A DNA stretch of 64,000 bases from Actinomycetes bacterium (GCA_021778895.1 JAJYBR010000001.1:124001-188000); one strand, 5' to 3'. Counted from the stretch's first letter, positions 1 through 7,823 are shown. Program-made: numbers and translations. Notes: generated by a model from the letters alone, not told the origin.

Positions 1-606
1 TACCGCGGGGCCGTCGACGGCCTCGAGCCGGGCGGCCTGCCCCCCCTCGTGGTCGACGTCGGCGGCGGATCGACCGAGCTGGCGATGACCTGGGAGGGGG
101 TGTTCCACTGGGCGTCGCTGCAGCTCGGCTGCGTGCGCGTCACCGAGCGGGTCTCGGGCCCGGGCGTGTGGGACGAGGCGACCCGTCGCGCCGCGCGCCG
201 CCTGGTCGACGACACGCTGCGCGCCGGGCTCACCGACCCGGCGTGGCAGGCGGCCGTCGGGCACGTCCAAGTCGTGGGACTGGCCGGGACCGCGGCCACG
301 CTCGCCCAGCTGCAGGCGGGCCAGCGCGACTACCGGCGCGAGGATGTGCACCACCAGCGGGTGGGCACCGCGGACGTGGCCACCTGGCGGGATCGCCTGG
401 GTGCCGAGACCCCCGCGGAGCGGCTGGCGCACGCGGGGATGGCGCCGGGGCGCGAGGACGTCCTGGTCGCTGGGCTGGTCGTCTTGCACGCGATCCTGGA
501 GCGTTTCGGGGCACCGGACCTGCTCACCTCGGAGGACGACATCCTCGATGGCGTCGCGGCGTGGCTGCGCTCGGGAGCGAGCACCCGGCCAGACCTGGCA
601 CCATAG
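1..606 (+). CDS. ppx: Ppx/GppA-type exopolyphosphatase / pppGpp phosphatase, C-terminal part (5' truncated by window edge)
   Basis: The reading frame is open from base 1 and ends at a TAG at 604-606, giving about 201 residues of a protein whose N-terminus lies outside the window. It carries the ASKHA-fold glycine loop DVGGGSTEL (window residues 19-27) and the second loop GLAGTAATLA, both hallmarks of the Ppx/GppA family, which hydrolyses inorganic polyphosphate or the pppGpp alarmone. The family usually starts with about 110-130 residues of the first ASKHA subdomain, which are missing here only because of the edge. The short form (no HD domain after the phosphatase fold) is typical of actinobacterial Ppx proteins. 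Eighteen bases separate it from the next gene on the same strand. Substrate preference cannot be told from the sequence. Confidence 0.9.
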   Translation, partial: YRGAVDGLEPGGLPPLVVDVGGGSTELAMTWEGVFHWASLQLGCVRVTERVSGPGVWDEATRRAARRLVDDTLRAGLTDPAWQAAVGHVQVVGLAGTAATLAQLQAGQRDYRREDVHHQRVGTADVATWRDRLGAETPAERLAHAGMAPGREDVLVAGLVVLHAILERFGAPDLLTSEDDILDGVAAWLRSGASTRPDLAP

Positions 607-623
607 GCGGGGGAGGTGACCTC

Positions 624-1244
624 GTGATCAGCCGCGCCACCAGCTCGACGATGACGCTCTACGGGTCGCGGGTCATGCTGCGCCCCCTCAACGACGCGGA
701 CTGGGAGGCCTGGCACGAAGTCCGCGTGCGGTGCCGGGACTGGTTGGTGAAGTGGGAGCCGCGCTCGGCCCACGCCAGCTACGCGGCCGAGGACCGGCGC
801 AGCTTCGCCAGCCGCTGCGCCATCCGCGAGCGCGAACGGCACCTGGGGACCGGCTACGGGTTCGGGATCTTCTTCGACGGTCGCTTCGTGGGTGAGCTGA
901 CGCTGTCGGGGATCCAGCGCGGGCCCATGCAGATGGGGTTCATCGGCTACTGGATCGACGAGGCCGTCGCCGGCCAGGGCCTCATGCCCGAGTCGGTCGT
1001 GGTGGCCATCCAGTTCGCGCTCGAGACGCTGCGCCTGCACCGCATCGAGATCAACATCATCCCCCGCAACCGCGCGTCGCGCCGGGTGGTCGAGAAGCTG
1101 GACCTGCGCTGCGAGGGCGTGGCTGAGCGCTACCTCGAGATCGATGGGGCGTGGGAGGACCACGCTCGTTACGCGATGACCTCGGAGGAGTGGGCCGACC
1201 GCGCGCCCCAGCTGGTGGCCGACTGGCTCCTGCCGCGCGCCTAG
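624..1244 (+). CDS. GNAT family N-acetyltransferase (RimJ/RimL-like)
   Basis: A 206-residue protein of the RimJ/RimL branch of GNAT acetyltransferases, which move acetyl from acetyl-CoA to protein N-termini or small amines. The core shows the strand GYWIDE, the acetyl-CoA pyrophosphate loop AGQGLM (residues 116-121) and the conserved C-terminal segment around NIIPRNRASRRVVEKL. The GTG start at 624 is chosen because GGGAGGTG sits 5 nt upstream; an ATG at 651 is an alternative that would drop nine residues. The gene converges on the glycosyltransferase below with a 4-bp overlap of the two ends. Acceptor substrate is unknown; in several actinobacteria a RimJ-like gene lies near cell-envelope genes, but that gives no direct clue. 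Confidence 0.9.
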   Translation: MISRATSSTMTLYGSRVMLRPLNDADWEAWHEVRVRCRDWLVKWEPRSAHASYAAEDRRSFASRCAIRERERHLGTGYGFGIFFDGRFVGELTLSGIQRGPMQMGFIGYWIDEAVAGQGLMPESVVVAIQFALETLRLHRIEINIIPRNRASRRVVEKLDLRCEGVAERYLEIDGAWEDHARYAMTSEEWADRAPQLVADWLLPRA

Positions 1245-2179
1245 TCCAGGGCTGCGACCTCGCGGCCCACGAGCTCGGTCAGGCCGATGGCGCCCAGGGT
1301 GCCGCCGACGTCCGCGGCCAGGGCCGCAGCGGCCGGGGCGTCGTGGCGGCCCACCACGACGAGCTCGTCGGGGGCCCCGTGGGCGATCACGGCGCCCTGG
1401 GCCCCGTGGTGGCGCAGGATCGCGCCGAGCGACGCCGGCGCCGGGGCCGTGACGACGACGCCGGGCAGTTGGTACGCGGTGCTGCGCAGCCGTCGCAGGT
1501 CGGCGAGCATGGCCAGGGGGGCGCGCGACAGCCGCACCGTCGACCCGCCGACGTCGCGCCAGGTGACCGGGTACGCGACGACGCGCAGCCCCAGGCGCGC
1601 GGCCAGGTGGAGGTACTCGGCGTCGTAGGCGAAGCCGTCGATGGTGCCGAGGAGCGCGAGCAGCCGGGCCGGGCCCCGCCGCAGCGCCTTGGCCCCGCAC
1701 TGGGTGTCGGCCAGGCGCACGCCGGTGTAGTGGCGCACCAGGAGGTGGAAGGCCCACCCGGCCCAGGTGCGCGCCCGGCTGGCGTAGCGGATGGTGCCGG
1801 CAGCGGCGCGCGACCCCGCCACCACGTCGGCGTGGTCCAGCCCGGCCACCAGCGCGGGGTAGTGCTCGGGGTCGATGGCCATGTCGGCGTCGACGACGAG
1901 GAGGCGCGCGCCGCGCGCCCGCGCGATGCCCGTGGCGACCGCAGCGCCCTTGCCGCGGTTGTGCGGATGGCGCACGACGACGGGGTCGAGCGCGCCGTAG
2001 ATGTCGGCGGCGGCCTCCGCGGTGGCGTCGCTCGAGCCGTCGTCGACGATCACGACCTCGACGTCCGCGCCCAGGGAGGGCAGGACCGAGGCGAGGCGCG
2101 CGTACCCCGCCGCGAGGCGGTGGGCCTCGTTGTAGGCCGGGATGATCACCGAGACGGTGGGCTCAGGGCCGGGCGGCAC
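1241..2179 (-). CDS. Family 2 glycosyltransferase, polyprenyl-phosphate sugar synthase-like
   Basis: A 312-residue GT-A enzyme starting with a nucleotide-binding strand SVIIPAYNEAHRL, the acidic pair in IVDDGSSD (D46, D47) and the catalytic DxD in VVDADM (D97, D99). This pattern matches dolichyl- or polyprenyl-phosphate mannose/glucose synthases that load sugars onto a lipid carrier at the inner face of the membrane. No transmembrane anchor is seen. After about residue 240 there is an extra Ala/Val-rich stretch of about 70 residues that is not part of the usual GT2 core; its role is unknown. The GTG start at 2179 lies inside the end of the NlpC/P60 gene (17-bp overlap), so the two are probably translated together. 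Donor sugar is not determinable. Confidence 0.85.
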   Translation of the reverse strand: MPPGPEPTVSVIIPAYNEAHRLAAGYARLASVLPSLGADVEVVIVDDGSSDATAEAAADIYGALDPVVVRHPHNRGKGAAVATGIARARGARLLVVDADMAIDPEHYPALVAGLDHADVVAGSRAAAGTIRYASRARTWAGWAFHLLVRHYTGVRLADTQCGAKALRRGPARLLALLGTIDGFAYDAEYLHLAARLGLRVVAYPVTWRDVGGSTVRLSRAPLAMLADLRRLRSTAYQLPGVVVTAPAPASLGAILRHHGAQGAVIAHGAPDELVVVGRHDAPAAAALAADVGGTLGAIGLTELVGREVAALD

Positions 2180-3335
2180 CGATGAGTCCGAAGGTGAAGA
2201 GGGGGGCGTAGTTGATACGGGTCCCAGGGTACGCCGCCGCGATGATGGTGTCGGTCCCGTAGGGCCCGGAGCCCACGTACATGACGACGTGGTCCACCAG
2301 ATGGTCGCCGTCGAGGTTGTAGTAGAAGAGCAGGTCCCCAGGCTGGAGGGAGTTCAGCGGCACGTGCTGCAGGCCCGGCCACTGCACCTCGGTGGTGCGC
2401 GGGATGGTGTAGCCGGCCTGGGCCCACGCCCACTGGACCAGGCCCGAGCAGTCGAAGCCCTGGCCCGGCGTCTCGCCGCCCCACACGTAGGGCACCCCGA
2501 TCTGGGAGACGGCGGCGGCCACGGCGGCGTGGCCGGCCGCGGATCCGGCGGGCGAGCCGCTGACCGTGCCGATGATCTGGGGCGGTGTCGCGGCGCGGAT
2601 GGCCGCGAGGACCAGGTTGGCCGCCGCCTGCCCGCCCACCGCCGAGGCCGCGGCGACGGCCGCCTGCTCGCCCGACACGTCGCCGATGCGGGCGCTCGCC
2701 GCGCCGGCGGACACCTCGTAGGTGATGATCTGGTGCCGCAAGGTCTGGGTGACCACCGCCAGAGTCGTGCGCGTGGCCGACTCGTTGCGGGAGTTCTGGG
2801 CCAGCAGGCTGGCCATCGTCCTCTCCTGGCTCTGCTTCAGCGCGCGCTGAGCGGCGACCTGGGCCAGCGTCGAGTCGAGGGAACGCTTCTCCCTCTCGTA
2901 GCGCAGCTGGATGGCTGCGAGGTCGCCGATGGCCTGGTCCTGGTAGACCTTGCGCGCATCGCTCGTCGTGACCGACTGATTGAACAGCGCCAGGATCTGG
3001 GCGTCGGCCGACCCGAGGACGTAGGCCCGCACCACCGCGGCGGTCATCTTGCGCGAGGTCTCGGCGATGGCGCGGCGCTTGACCTTCTCGCGGCCGCGCA
3101 GGTGATGGATGTTGTCGGTGATCTGGGCGAAGGCGACCTTCGCGGCGTCGAAGGCGTTGGCGGTCGTCTCGGCGAGACGCTGCTGGGCCGCCAGGCGCGA
3201 GGTCAGGTTGGCGATCTCGGCGCGAGTCTGGGCGATCGATCCGGCGCCCGCCGACGGGGGCGTCGCCACGACGAGCGCGATGGCCGCCGCACTGGCCGCA
3301 AGGGTGCGGGCCAGCCGGGGCCGCCGAAGCCTCAT
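2163..3335 (-). CDS. Secreted NlpC/P60 peptidoglycan endopeptidase with N-terminal coiled coil (RipA-like)
   Basis: A 390-residue exported cell-wall hydrolase. Residues 1-31 form a signal peptide (basic RLRRPR, hydrophobic AAIALVVA, cleavage near AGA). Residues 35-215 are Ala/Gln/Arg-rich and predicted coiled coil, like the autoinhibitory arm of actinobacterial RipA/CwlO proteins. Residues 265-390 are the NlpC/P60 domain: YVWGG, catalytic Cys296 in FDCSGLVQW, His349 in DHVVMYVG. It should cut peptide stems of peptidoglycan during growth or division. The ATG is preceded by a TAGGCT box 6 nt away, so the transcript is probably leaderless. It is the first gene of a two-gene unit with the GT2 gene downstream. 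Confidence 0.93.
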   Translation of the reverse strand: MRLRRPRLARTLAASAAAIALVVATPPSAGAGSIAQTRAEIANLTSRLAAQQRLAETTANAFDAAKVAFAQITDNIHHLRGREKVKRRAIAETSRKMTAAVVRAYVLGSADAQILALFNQSVTTSDARKVYQDQAIGDLAAIQLRYEREKRSLDSTLAQVAAQRALKQSQERTMASLLAQNSRNESATRTTLAVVTQTLRHQIITYEVSAGAASARIGDVSGEQAAVAAASAVGGQAAANLVLAAIRAATPPQIIGTVSGSPAGSAAGHAAVAAAVSQIGVPYVWGGETPGQGFDCSGLVQWAWAQAGYTIPRTTEVQWPGLQHVPLNSLQPGDLLFYYNLDGDHLVDHVVMYVGSGPYGTDTIIAAAYPGTRINYAPLFTFGLIGAARP

Positions 3336-3341
3336 TGACCC

Positions 3342-3347
3342 AGCCTA
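3342..3347 (-). promoter_or_regulatory. -10 box TAGGCT of the NlpC/P60 gene
   Basis: On the minus strand TAGGCT is followed by six bases and then the ATG at 3335, leaving no room for a ribosome binding site. Confidence 0.6.
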
Positions 3348-3406
3348 ACGAGAGCGTCACGGGAGGCAGGCTCGCCCGTCCTCCGTGTTACGGTCGGATG
3401 ACTGTG

Positions 3407-3480
3407 GGGGGCGTAGCCCAATTGGCAGAGGCAGGGCGCTTAAACCGCCTTCAGTGAGGGTTCGAGTCCCTCCGCCCCTA
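3407..3480 (+). tRNA. tRNA-Leu (anticodon TAA) with short class I variable loop
   Basis: A 74-nt cloverleaf folds by hand: acceptor GGGGGCG/CGCCCCT (one G-U at the end), a 3-bp D stem GCC/GGC with mismatch C13-A22 and loop AATTGGCAG, anticodon stem GGGCG/CGCCT with loop CTTAAAC (anticodon TAA, reading UUA), T arm GAGGG-TTCGAGT-CCCTC and discriminator A73. The D arm (A14, A15 facing U48) and A73 are leucine-type, but the variable region is only TCAGT, whereas standard tRNA-Leu carries a long variable arm. CCA is not encoded. The normal housekeeping role would be decoding the very rare UUA codon; see findings. Confidence 0.85.
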
Positions 3481-3505
3481 CTCGGCGGGGCGGCGGGCGA
3501 TTTTT
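3472..3505 (+). terminator. Possible intrinsic terminator after tRNA-Leu
   Basis: CCGCCCC (3472-3478, part of the tRNA acceptor) can pair with GGGGCGG (3487-3493), and five T residues follow at 3501-3505. The T tract is seven bases from the stem and one arm belongs to the mature tRNA, so this is weak. Confidence 0.3.
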
Positions 3506-3507
3506 AG

Positions 3508-3513
3508 TAGCGT
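3508..3513 (+). promoter_or_regulatory. -10 box TAGCGT of the Thr-tailed membrane protein gene
   Basis: TAGCGT with a 7-nt spacer to the GTG at 3521. It decides between this start and the in-frame GTG at 3512, which overlaps the box. Confidence 0.55.
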
Positions 3514-3520
3514 GGCACCC

Positions 3521-4321
3521 GTGGCCAAAAGCACTACGGGCAAGTGGGTCAGTCGCGTCGGCGCCGCCGGCGGGGGACGGACCTACCGGCGATCGCGACC
3601 GGTGAACTACTACGGCGTCGTCGGCGTCGTCGTCATCCTGGGTCTGGCCAGCGTCGTCTTGGCGCGCTACGACTACCAGCATCCCCACCACCACGCCGCC
3701 AAGGCCGCCGTCGCGCCCAAGGTCGGCACCACGTGGTACGCGGCGCTCGCCGTCGACAACTGCGGCACCCGCGTCCCGTACCTCCCGACGGGCACCTCGA
3801 CGGGCGGGCTCAGCCTTCTGGCGTCCAACGTGATCAAGGTGGCACCGCTCTCGGCCATCGAGGCGGGCAACAACGCCACGCTGACCCAGTTCTCGCGCGA
3901 GAACGCGGGCGTGACGGCCACCTCGACCCAGCTCGACCTCACGACTGCTCACGGGCAACTGCGCTTCACGACCGGCCATCGCTGCGCCACCGGGACGCCC
4001 GACGCGGGCAAGGTCGGACGCGTCGTGTACGCCTACTGGCCCACACTGACCAGCTCGACGCCGACGATGACGACGACGCCCAGTGCCATCAAGTTCGCGC
4101 GCTACATGCGCCTCACGCTGGCCTTCGTCCCCAAGGGAGTCACCCCGCTGGCGCCGACGAAGGCCACGGTCAACGCGATGGTCCAGGCCGCAGTGACGCC
4201 GACGACCACCACGACGACGCCCGTGACCACCCCCACGGCACCGGTGACGTCCACGACGGTCGGACCGACCACGACGGCGCCGGGGTCGGCCTCGACGACC
4301 ACCACCACTCCGAAGGGCTGA
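3521..4321 (+). CDS. Conserved actinobacterial single-span membrane protein with Thr/Pro-rich tail, function unknown
   Basis: About 266 residues. The basic N-terminus (GKWVSRVGAAGGGRTYRR) is followed by one clear transmembrane helix around YYGVVGVVVILGLASVVLA, so the rest should face outside. The middle part (one Cys in VDNCGTRVPYLP, another in HRCATG) resembles a small beta-rich domain; these two cysteines could form a disulfide. The last 40 or so residues are Thr/Pro/Ser-rich, a typical wall-spanning or glycosylated linker. Its TGA shares the A with the ATG of the next gene, the sugar nucleotidyltransferase, and this pairing suggests a role in envelope assembly. I recognise the GGGRTYRRSRP-type N-terminus as recurrent in uncharacterised actinobacterial proteins but know no function. 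Confidence 0.75.
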   Translation: MAKSTTGKWVSRVGAAGGGRTYRRSRPVNYYGVVGVVVILGLASVVLARYDYQHPHHHAAKAAVAPKVGTTWYAALAVDNCGTRVPYLPTGTSTGGLSLLASNVIKVAPLSAIEAGNNATLTQFSRENAGVTATSTQLDLTTAHGQLRFTTGHRCATGTPDAGKVGRVVYAYWPTLTSSTPTMTTTPSAIKFARYMRLTLAFVPKGVTPLAPTKATVNAMVQAAVTPTTTTTTPVTTPTAPVTSTTVGPTTTAPGSASTTTTTPKG

Positions 4322-5337
4322 TGCGCGCGGTCATCCTCGTGGGGGGGATGGGGACGCGCCTGCGCCCCCTCACGTACGAGACGCCCAAGCAGCTCTTGCC
4401 GGTTGTGGGCGTCCCGCTGATCGAGCGGTCGCTGGCGAACCTGGCGCGCCACGGGGTCACCGAGGCCGTCCTGTCGCTGGGCTACCTGCCCGAGCAGTTC
4501 GTCACGGCCTACCCCGATGGCCGGATCGCCGGAGTGGCGGTGTCCTACGCGGTCGAGGACGAGCCTCTCGACACGGCGGGGGCCATCGGGTTCGCCGCGC
4601 GCCGGGCGGGGATCGATGACACGTTCGTCGTGCTGAACGGCGACGTCGTCACCGACCTCGACCTGTCAGCGCTGATCGCCTTCCACCGTGAGCGCGGGGC
4701 GGTCGCCACCATCGCGCTGCACCCCGTCGAGGACCCCTCGCGCTACGGCGTCGTCACGACCGACGACGACGGCCGCGTCCAGAGCTTCATCGAGAAGCCG
4801 CAGGGTGCCGCCCCCACGAACCTCATCAACGCCGGTACCTACGTCATGGAGCCGGGCGTGCTCGCGCGCATCGCGCCCACGGGGCGCATGAGCGTCGAGC
4901 GCGAGATCTTCCCCGCGCTCGCGGCCGCCGGCGAGCTCTACGCGCGCGCCGACCACGCCTACTGGCTCGACACCGGCACGCCCGCCACGTACCTGCAGGC
5001 CAACATCGACATCCTGGCGGGCAAGGACGGGCCCGTCGTGGGCGCCGGTCAGGGCTCGTGGCAGCATCCGGGCAGCCAGGTCCACCGCACGGCCACGCTG
5101 GTCCAGGCGGTCGTCGACGCCAACTGCGTGGTGGGCCCGCGAGCCTGGCTCGAGCAGTCCGTCCTGCTGCCCGGGGCCATCATCGAGGAGGGTGCCGTGG
5201 TGCGCTCGTCGATCGTGGGTCCCCAAGCCGTGATCGGTGCCTACGCCGAGCTGGGCCCGACGTGCGTGGTGGGTGCGCACGAGCGCGTGGCGGCGGGCTC
5301 GTCGCTGCGCGGCGACGTCCGCCTGGGCGGCGTGTAG
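4321..5337 (+). CDS. manC: Mannose-1-phosphate guanylyltransferase-like sugar nucleotidyltransferase with left-handed beta-helix
   Basis: A 338-residue nucleotidyltransferase. The signature GGMGTRLRPLTYETPKQ (residues 8-24) binds the NTP, NGDVVTD holds the metal ligand Asp, and FIEKP binds the sugar phosphate. Residues from about 250 carry hexapeptide-repeat-like turns (VVGPRAWL, IVGPQAVIGAYAELG), a left-handed beta-helix tail. The family makes GDP-mannose (or a related NDP-sugar) from sugar-1-phosphate. Together with the phosphomannomutase gene at 21830 this supplies GDP-mannose for the glycosyltransferases nearby. The ATG shares its A with the preceding stop, so translation is coupled. GDP versus dTDP or UDP specificity is inferred from family resemblance to actinobacterial ManC/Mpg1 proteins. 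Confidence 0.88.
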   Translation: MRAVILVGGMGTRLRPLTYETPKQLLPVVGVPLIERSLANLARHGVTEAVLSLGYLPEQFVTAYPDGRIAGVAVSYAVEDEPLDTAGAIGFAARRAGIDDTFVVLNGDVVTDLDLSALIAFHRERGAVATIALHPVEDPSRYGVVTTDDDGRVQSFIEKPQGAAPTNLINAGTYVMEPGVLARIAPTGRMSVEREIFPALAAAGELYARADHAYWLDTGTPATYLQANIDILAGKDGPVVGAGQGSWQHPGSQVHRTATLVQAVVDANCVVGPRAWLEQSVLLPGAIIEEGAVVRSSIVGPQAVIGAYAELGPTCVVGAHERVAAGSSLRGDVRLGGV

Positions 5338-5351
5338 CGCCCGCGAGCGCG

Positions 5352-6062
5352 TCAGCGAAAGAGATCGGTGTCGGGGTCGCGGATCAGGTCCCGGCGCACC
5401 GAGCCGGTGCCGCGCCACGCGGGACTGCCCCCGCGCAGGATCGCGAAGGGCGTGCCGGCCGCTTTGTCCAGCACGAGATTGGCGGCGCCGGCGATCTCGT
5501 CGGCGATGGCGACGACGGTGGCCTCGAGCCGGCGGCCGGTCGCGTCGAGGGTGCCGCGCAGGTCGAGCACGGGGCGCAGCCCGGCGGCGCCGATGGCCAC
5601 GTCCGTCACGCCCTGGCGCCAGGTGCGCCCGAACGTGTCGGTGATCACCACGGCGACGTCGACTCCGTGGCGATGGCGCAGGGCGGCGCGCAGCGCGCGC
5701 GCCGAGCGATCGGGGTCGATCGGCAGCAAGACGGCGGTCCCGGCCGCGGTGTTCGACAGGTCCACGCCGGCGTTGGCGTTGACGAACCCGTGCCGCGTCT
5801 CGGTGATGAGCAGCGGGCCGCGGCGCCGCAGCACCCGCCGGCTCTCGGCGAGCACCAGCGCCTCCTTGTGCTCAGGCGTCCCATCGCAGGCGACCACGCG
5901 GCCCTCGGACTTCGAGACGATCTTGCTCGTCACGATCACGACGTCATCGCCCTGCAGTTCGAGGCCGGCGTCGGCCAGGGCCGACGCGAGCAGGGCGGCC
6001 AGGTCGTCCCCCTCGCGCACCTCGGCCTCGAGGCGCAGGGCGAACAGCTGGATCCCATTCAC
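5352..6062 (-). CDS. cofE: Coenzyme F420-0:L-glutamate ligase, stand-alone CofE domain
   Basis: A 236-residue CofE-family enzyme that adds glutamates to F420-0 using GTP. Recognisable blocks are VIVTSKIVSKSEGR (about residues 43-56), RHGFVNANAGVDLSN and DTFGRTWRQG. Mycobacterial FbiB fuses this domain to a C-terminal FMN-binding reductase domain that reduces dehydro-F420-0; here the protein ends after the ligase domain. The GTG start overlaps the TGA of cofD by four bases, so the pair is one transcription and translation unit that reads away from the serine-hydrolase gene. Confidence 0.93.
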   Translation of the reverse strand: MNGIQLFALRLEAEVREGDDLAALLASALADAGLELQGDDVVIVTSKIVSKSEGRVVACDGTPEHKEALVLAESRRVLRRRGPLLITETRHGFVNANAGVDLSNTAAGTAVLLPIDPDRSARALRAALRHRHGVDVAVVITDTFGRTWRQGVTDVAIGAAGLRPVLDLRGTLDATGRRLEATVVAIADEIAGAANLVLDKAAGTPFAILRGGSPAWRGTGSVRRDLIRDPDTDLFR

Positions 6063-6973
6063 GCCAGCACCGTCGCCGCCAGGCGGGCATCGCGCTCCGG
6101 CTCGCCCATCACCGTCGTCGTGACGCGGACCTCGTAGCCCCTCGCGCGCAACTCCGTGGCGTCACCGGCATCGGACTCGTCGATCACCCACGTGTCCACG
6201 AGGTCACCGTAGACGTCGGCCACCCCGCGGCTGCCCGCCTCGTGGCCGAGCTCGGCGAGCAGGCGGTCGGCCGGGCCCTTGAGGGCTCGCCCGCCCACCA
6301 GCGGGCTCACGGCGATGCTCGGACCGCGCCGGGCCGCCAGAGCCGCGCGGACTCCGGGCACGGCCAAGATCGGGGCGAGCGAGAGCAGCGGGTTGGACGG
6401 CGCCAGGACGACGCGGTCCGCGCGGGCGATGGCGTCGACCACGCCCGGTCCGGGGGCGGCGGAGTGCGCTCCGTGGTACGCGACGGCCGTCACCGGAACC
6501 TGGTGGCGGTGCTGGACGAAGTACTCCTGGAAGCCCAGATCGCCTTGCGCGGTCGTGAGGGTCGTGGCAATGGGGTCGTCGCTCGCGGGAAGCACGCGCA
6601 CGTCCACGCCGAGGGCGTCGGCGATCTCCGCGCTCACCTGGGATTTCGTAGCACCCTCGGCGAGGCGCTCGCTGCGGTAGAGGTGGGTGGCCAGGTCCCG
6701 GTCGCCGAGGCGGAACCACGTCGGACCGCCGAGGTGGGCCAGCTCGTCCATGACGCGCCAGCTCTCGTCGCGCAGGCCCCAGCCCTGGGCCTCGTCGTGG
6801 CGACCCGCCAGGGTGTAGGTCACGGTGTCCAGATCCGGACAGATCGTCAGGCCGTGGAGGCAGAAGTCGTCACCCACGTTGACGACCGCAGTCAGGTCGG
6901 CGGCCGGCACGTGGGCGGCGAGCACGGACAGCAGGCGGGCCGCGCCCACGCCACCACTCAGGACCGTGATCAC
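6059..6973 (-). CDS. cofD: 2-phospholactate (phosphoenolpyruvate) transferase of F420 biosynthesis, CofD/FbiA
   Basis: A 304-residue CofD/FbiA protein that joins the FO chromophore to the lactyl- or enolpyruvyl-diphospho-guanosine donor. It begins VITVLSGGVGAARLL, the glycine-rich loop of the family, with NVGDDFCLHGL, LGDRDLATHLYR and LAPSNPLLSLAPIL as further conserved blocks. The GTG at 6973 is favoured over any longer form because a TAAGGT box lies 7 nt upstream; a longer frame runs into the divergent gene. It is the promoter-proximal gene of cofD-cofE. F420 production fits the luciferase-like oxidoreductase at 25232. Confidence 0.93.
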   Translation of the reverse strand: MITVLSGGVGAARLLSVLAAHVPAADLTAVVNVGDDFCLHGLTICPDLDTVTYTLAGRHDEAQGWGLRDESWRVMDELAHLGGPTWFRLGDRDLATHLYRSERLAEGATKSQVSAEIADALGVDVRVLPASDDPIATTLTTAQGDLGFQEYFVQHRHQVPVTAVAYHGAHSAAPGPGVVDAIARADRVVLAPSNPLLSLAPILAVPGVRAALAARRGPSIAVSPLVGGRALKGPADRLLAELGHEAGSRGVADVYGDLVDTWVIDESDAGDATELRARGYEVRVTTTVMGEPERDARLAATVLA

Positions 6974-6980
6974 GGGGATG

Positions 6981-6986
6981 ACCTTA
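6981..6986 (-). promoter_or_regulatory. -10 box TAAGGT of cofD
   Basis: Minus-strand TAAGGT with 7 nt to the GTG at 6973. It lies 10 bp from the opposing box of the serine hydrolase gene, so the two genes are divergently transcribed from a 37-bp gap. Confidence 0.6.
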
Positions 6987-6996
6987 GAGCCCCGGG

Positions 6997-7002
6997 TATG
7001 GT
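6997..7002 (+). promoter_or_regulatory. -10 box TATGGT of the serine hydrolase gene
   Basis: TATGGT with 8 nt to the GTG at 7011. Confidence 0.55.
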
Positions 7003-7010
7003 GACCCCTC

Positions 7011-7823
7011 GTGGAGCTCGCGCGCATCGTGGCCGACTGGCCCGGAGACCCGGCGGTCATCGTGCTGCGCGCCGACGACGGTCCGGCCGAGGTCGTGGCC
7101 ACGTTGGGCGACCTCGACGCCGTGCGGCCGTGGGCCTCGGTCTCCAAGTTGGTCGTGGCCCTGGCGGTGGGGGTGGACGTCGACGCGGGCCGCGTCCACT
7201 ACGAGGATGCGGCCGGCCCGCCGGGGGCGACGGTCGCCCATCTGCTCTCCCACAGCTCCGGTCTGGGGCTCGAGTCGGGCGACCACCGGCGTCCCGTGGG
7301 GACACGGCGCGTCTACTCCAACGTGGGCATCGACCTCATCGCCCGGGCCCTCGCCCCCGCCGAGGACGCGGCCCGCTGGATCGCTGACCGGGTGCTTGAT
7401 CCGCTGGGCCTGGTCGCGTCGAGCCTGACCGGCCGACCGGCGGCCGGGATGCGGGGCTCGACGCGCGACCTGGCGCGCCTCGCCGCCGCCTACGTCGACC
7501 GGTCGCTGCTCGCGCCAGCGACGCACGACCGGATCGCCACGGCCTACCTGCCCGAGCTCGACGGGGTGGTCCCGGGCTTCGGGCGCTTCGTGCCCTGCCC
7601 GTGGGGCCTCGGACCCGAGCTGCACGGCGACAAGCAGCACTGGATGGCCGGTTGGCCGGCGCGGGCGTTCGGCCACTTCGGCCGCAGCGGCGCGCTCGCT
7701 TTGGTCGACCCTGTCGACCACGTGGCCGTCGTCGCGACCTCGACGGTGGCCTTTGGCCCCTGGGCGGTCGCCGGCTGGCCGACGTGGCTCGGCCAGGTCC
7801 GCGCGCGGGCCCGGGAGGCCTAG
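7011..7823 (+). CDS. Serine hydrolase, beta-lactamase class C / penicillin-binding protein-like
   Basis: A 270-residue member of the beta-lactamase superfamily. The acyl-serine motif is SVSK (Ser43, Lys46), the second motif YSN is at 102-104, and HFGRSG at about 222-227 takes the place of the KTG-type third motif, as in class C-like esterases and D,D-peptidases. No signal peptide is visible, so a cytoplasmic esterase or peptidase role is as likely as a cell-wall role. The stop TAG shares its G with the GTG of the glycosyltransferase that follows, making it the first gene of a coupled run of five. Substrate unknown. Confidence 0.85.
   Translation: MELARIVADWPGDPAVIVLRADDGPAEVVATLGDLDAVRPWASVSKLVVALAVGVDVDAGRVHYEDAAGPPGATVAHLLSHSSGLGLESGDHRRPVGTRRVYSNVGIDLIARALAPAEDAARWIADRVLDPLGLVASSLTGRPAAGMRGSTRDLARLAAAYVDRSLLAPATHDRIATAYLPELDGVVPGFGRFVPCPWGLGPELHGDKQHWMAGWPARAFGHFGRSGALALVDPVDHVAVVATSTVAFGPWAVAGWPTWLGQVRARAREA

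Noticed and set aside
330..1757. 475-codon minus-strand open frame across ppx, GNAT and GT2
   Set aside because: Runs through three real genes in other frames and is Arg/Pro/Gly-rich without motifs.
3440..3979. Minus-strand frame ending in GAEGLEPSLKAV
   Set aside because: The end is the complement of the tRNA-Leu gene and the rest is antisense to the membrane protein gene.
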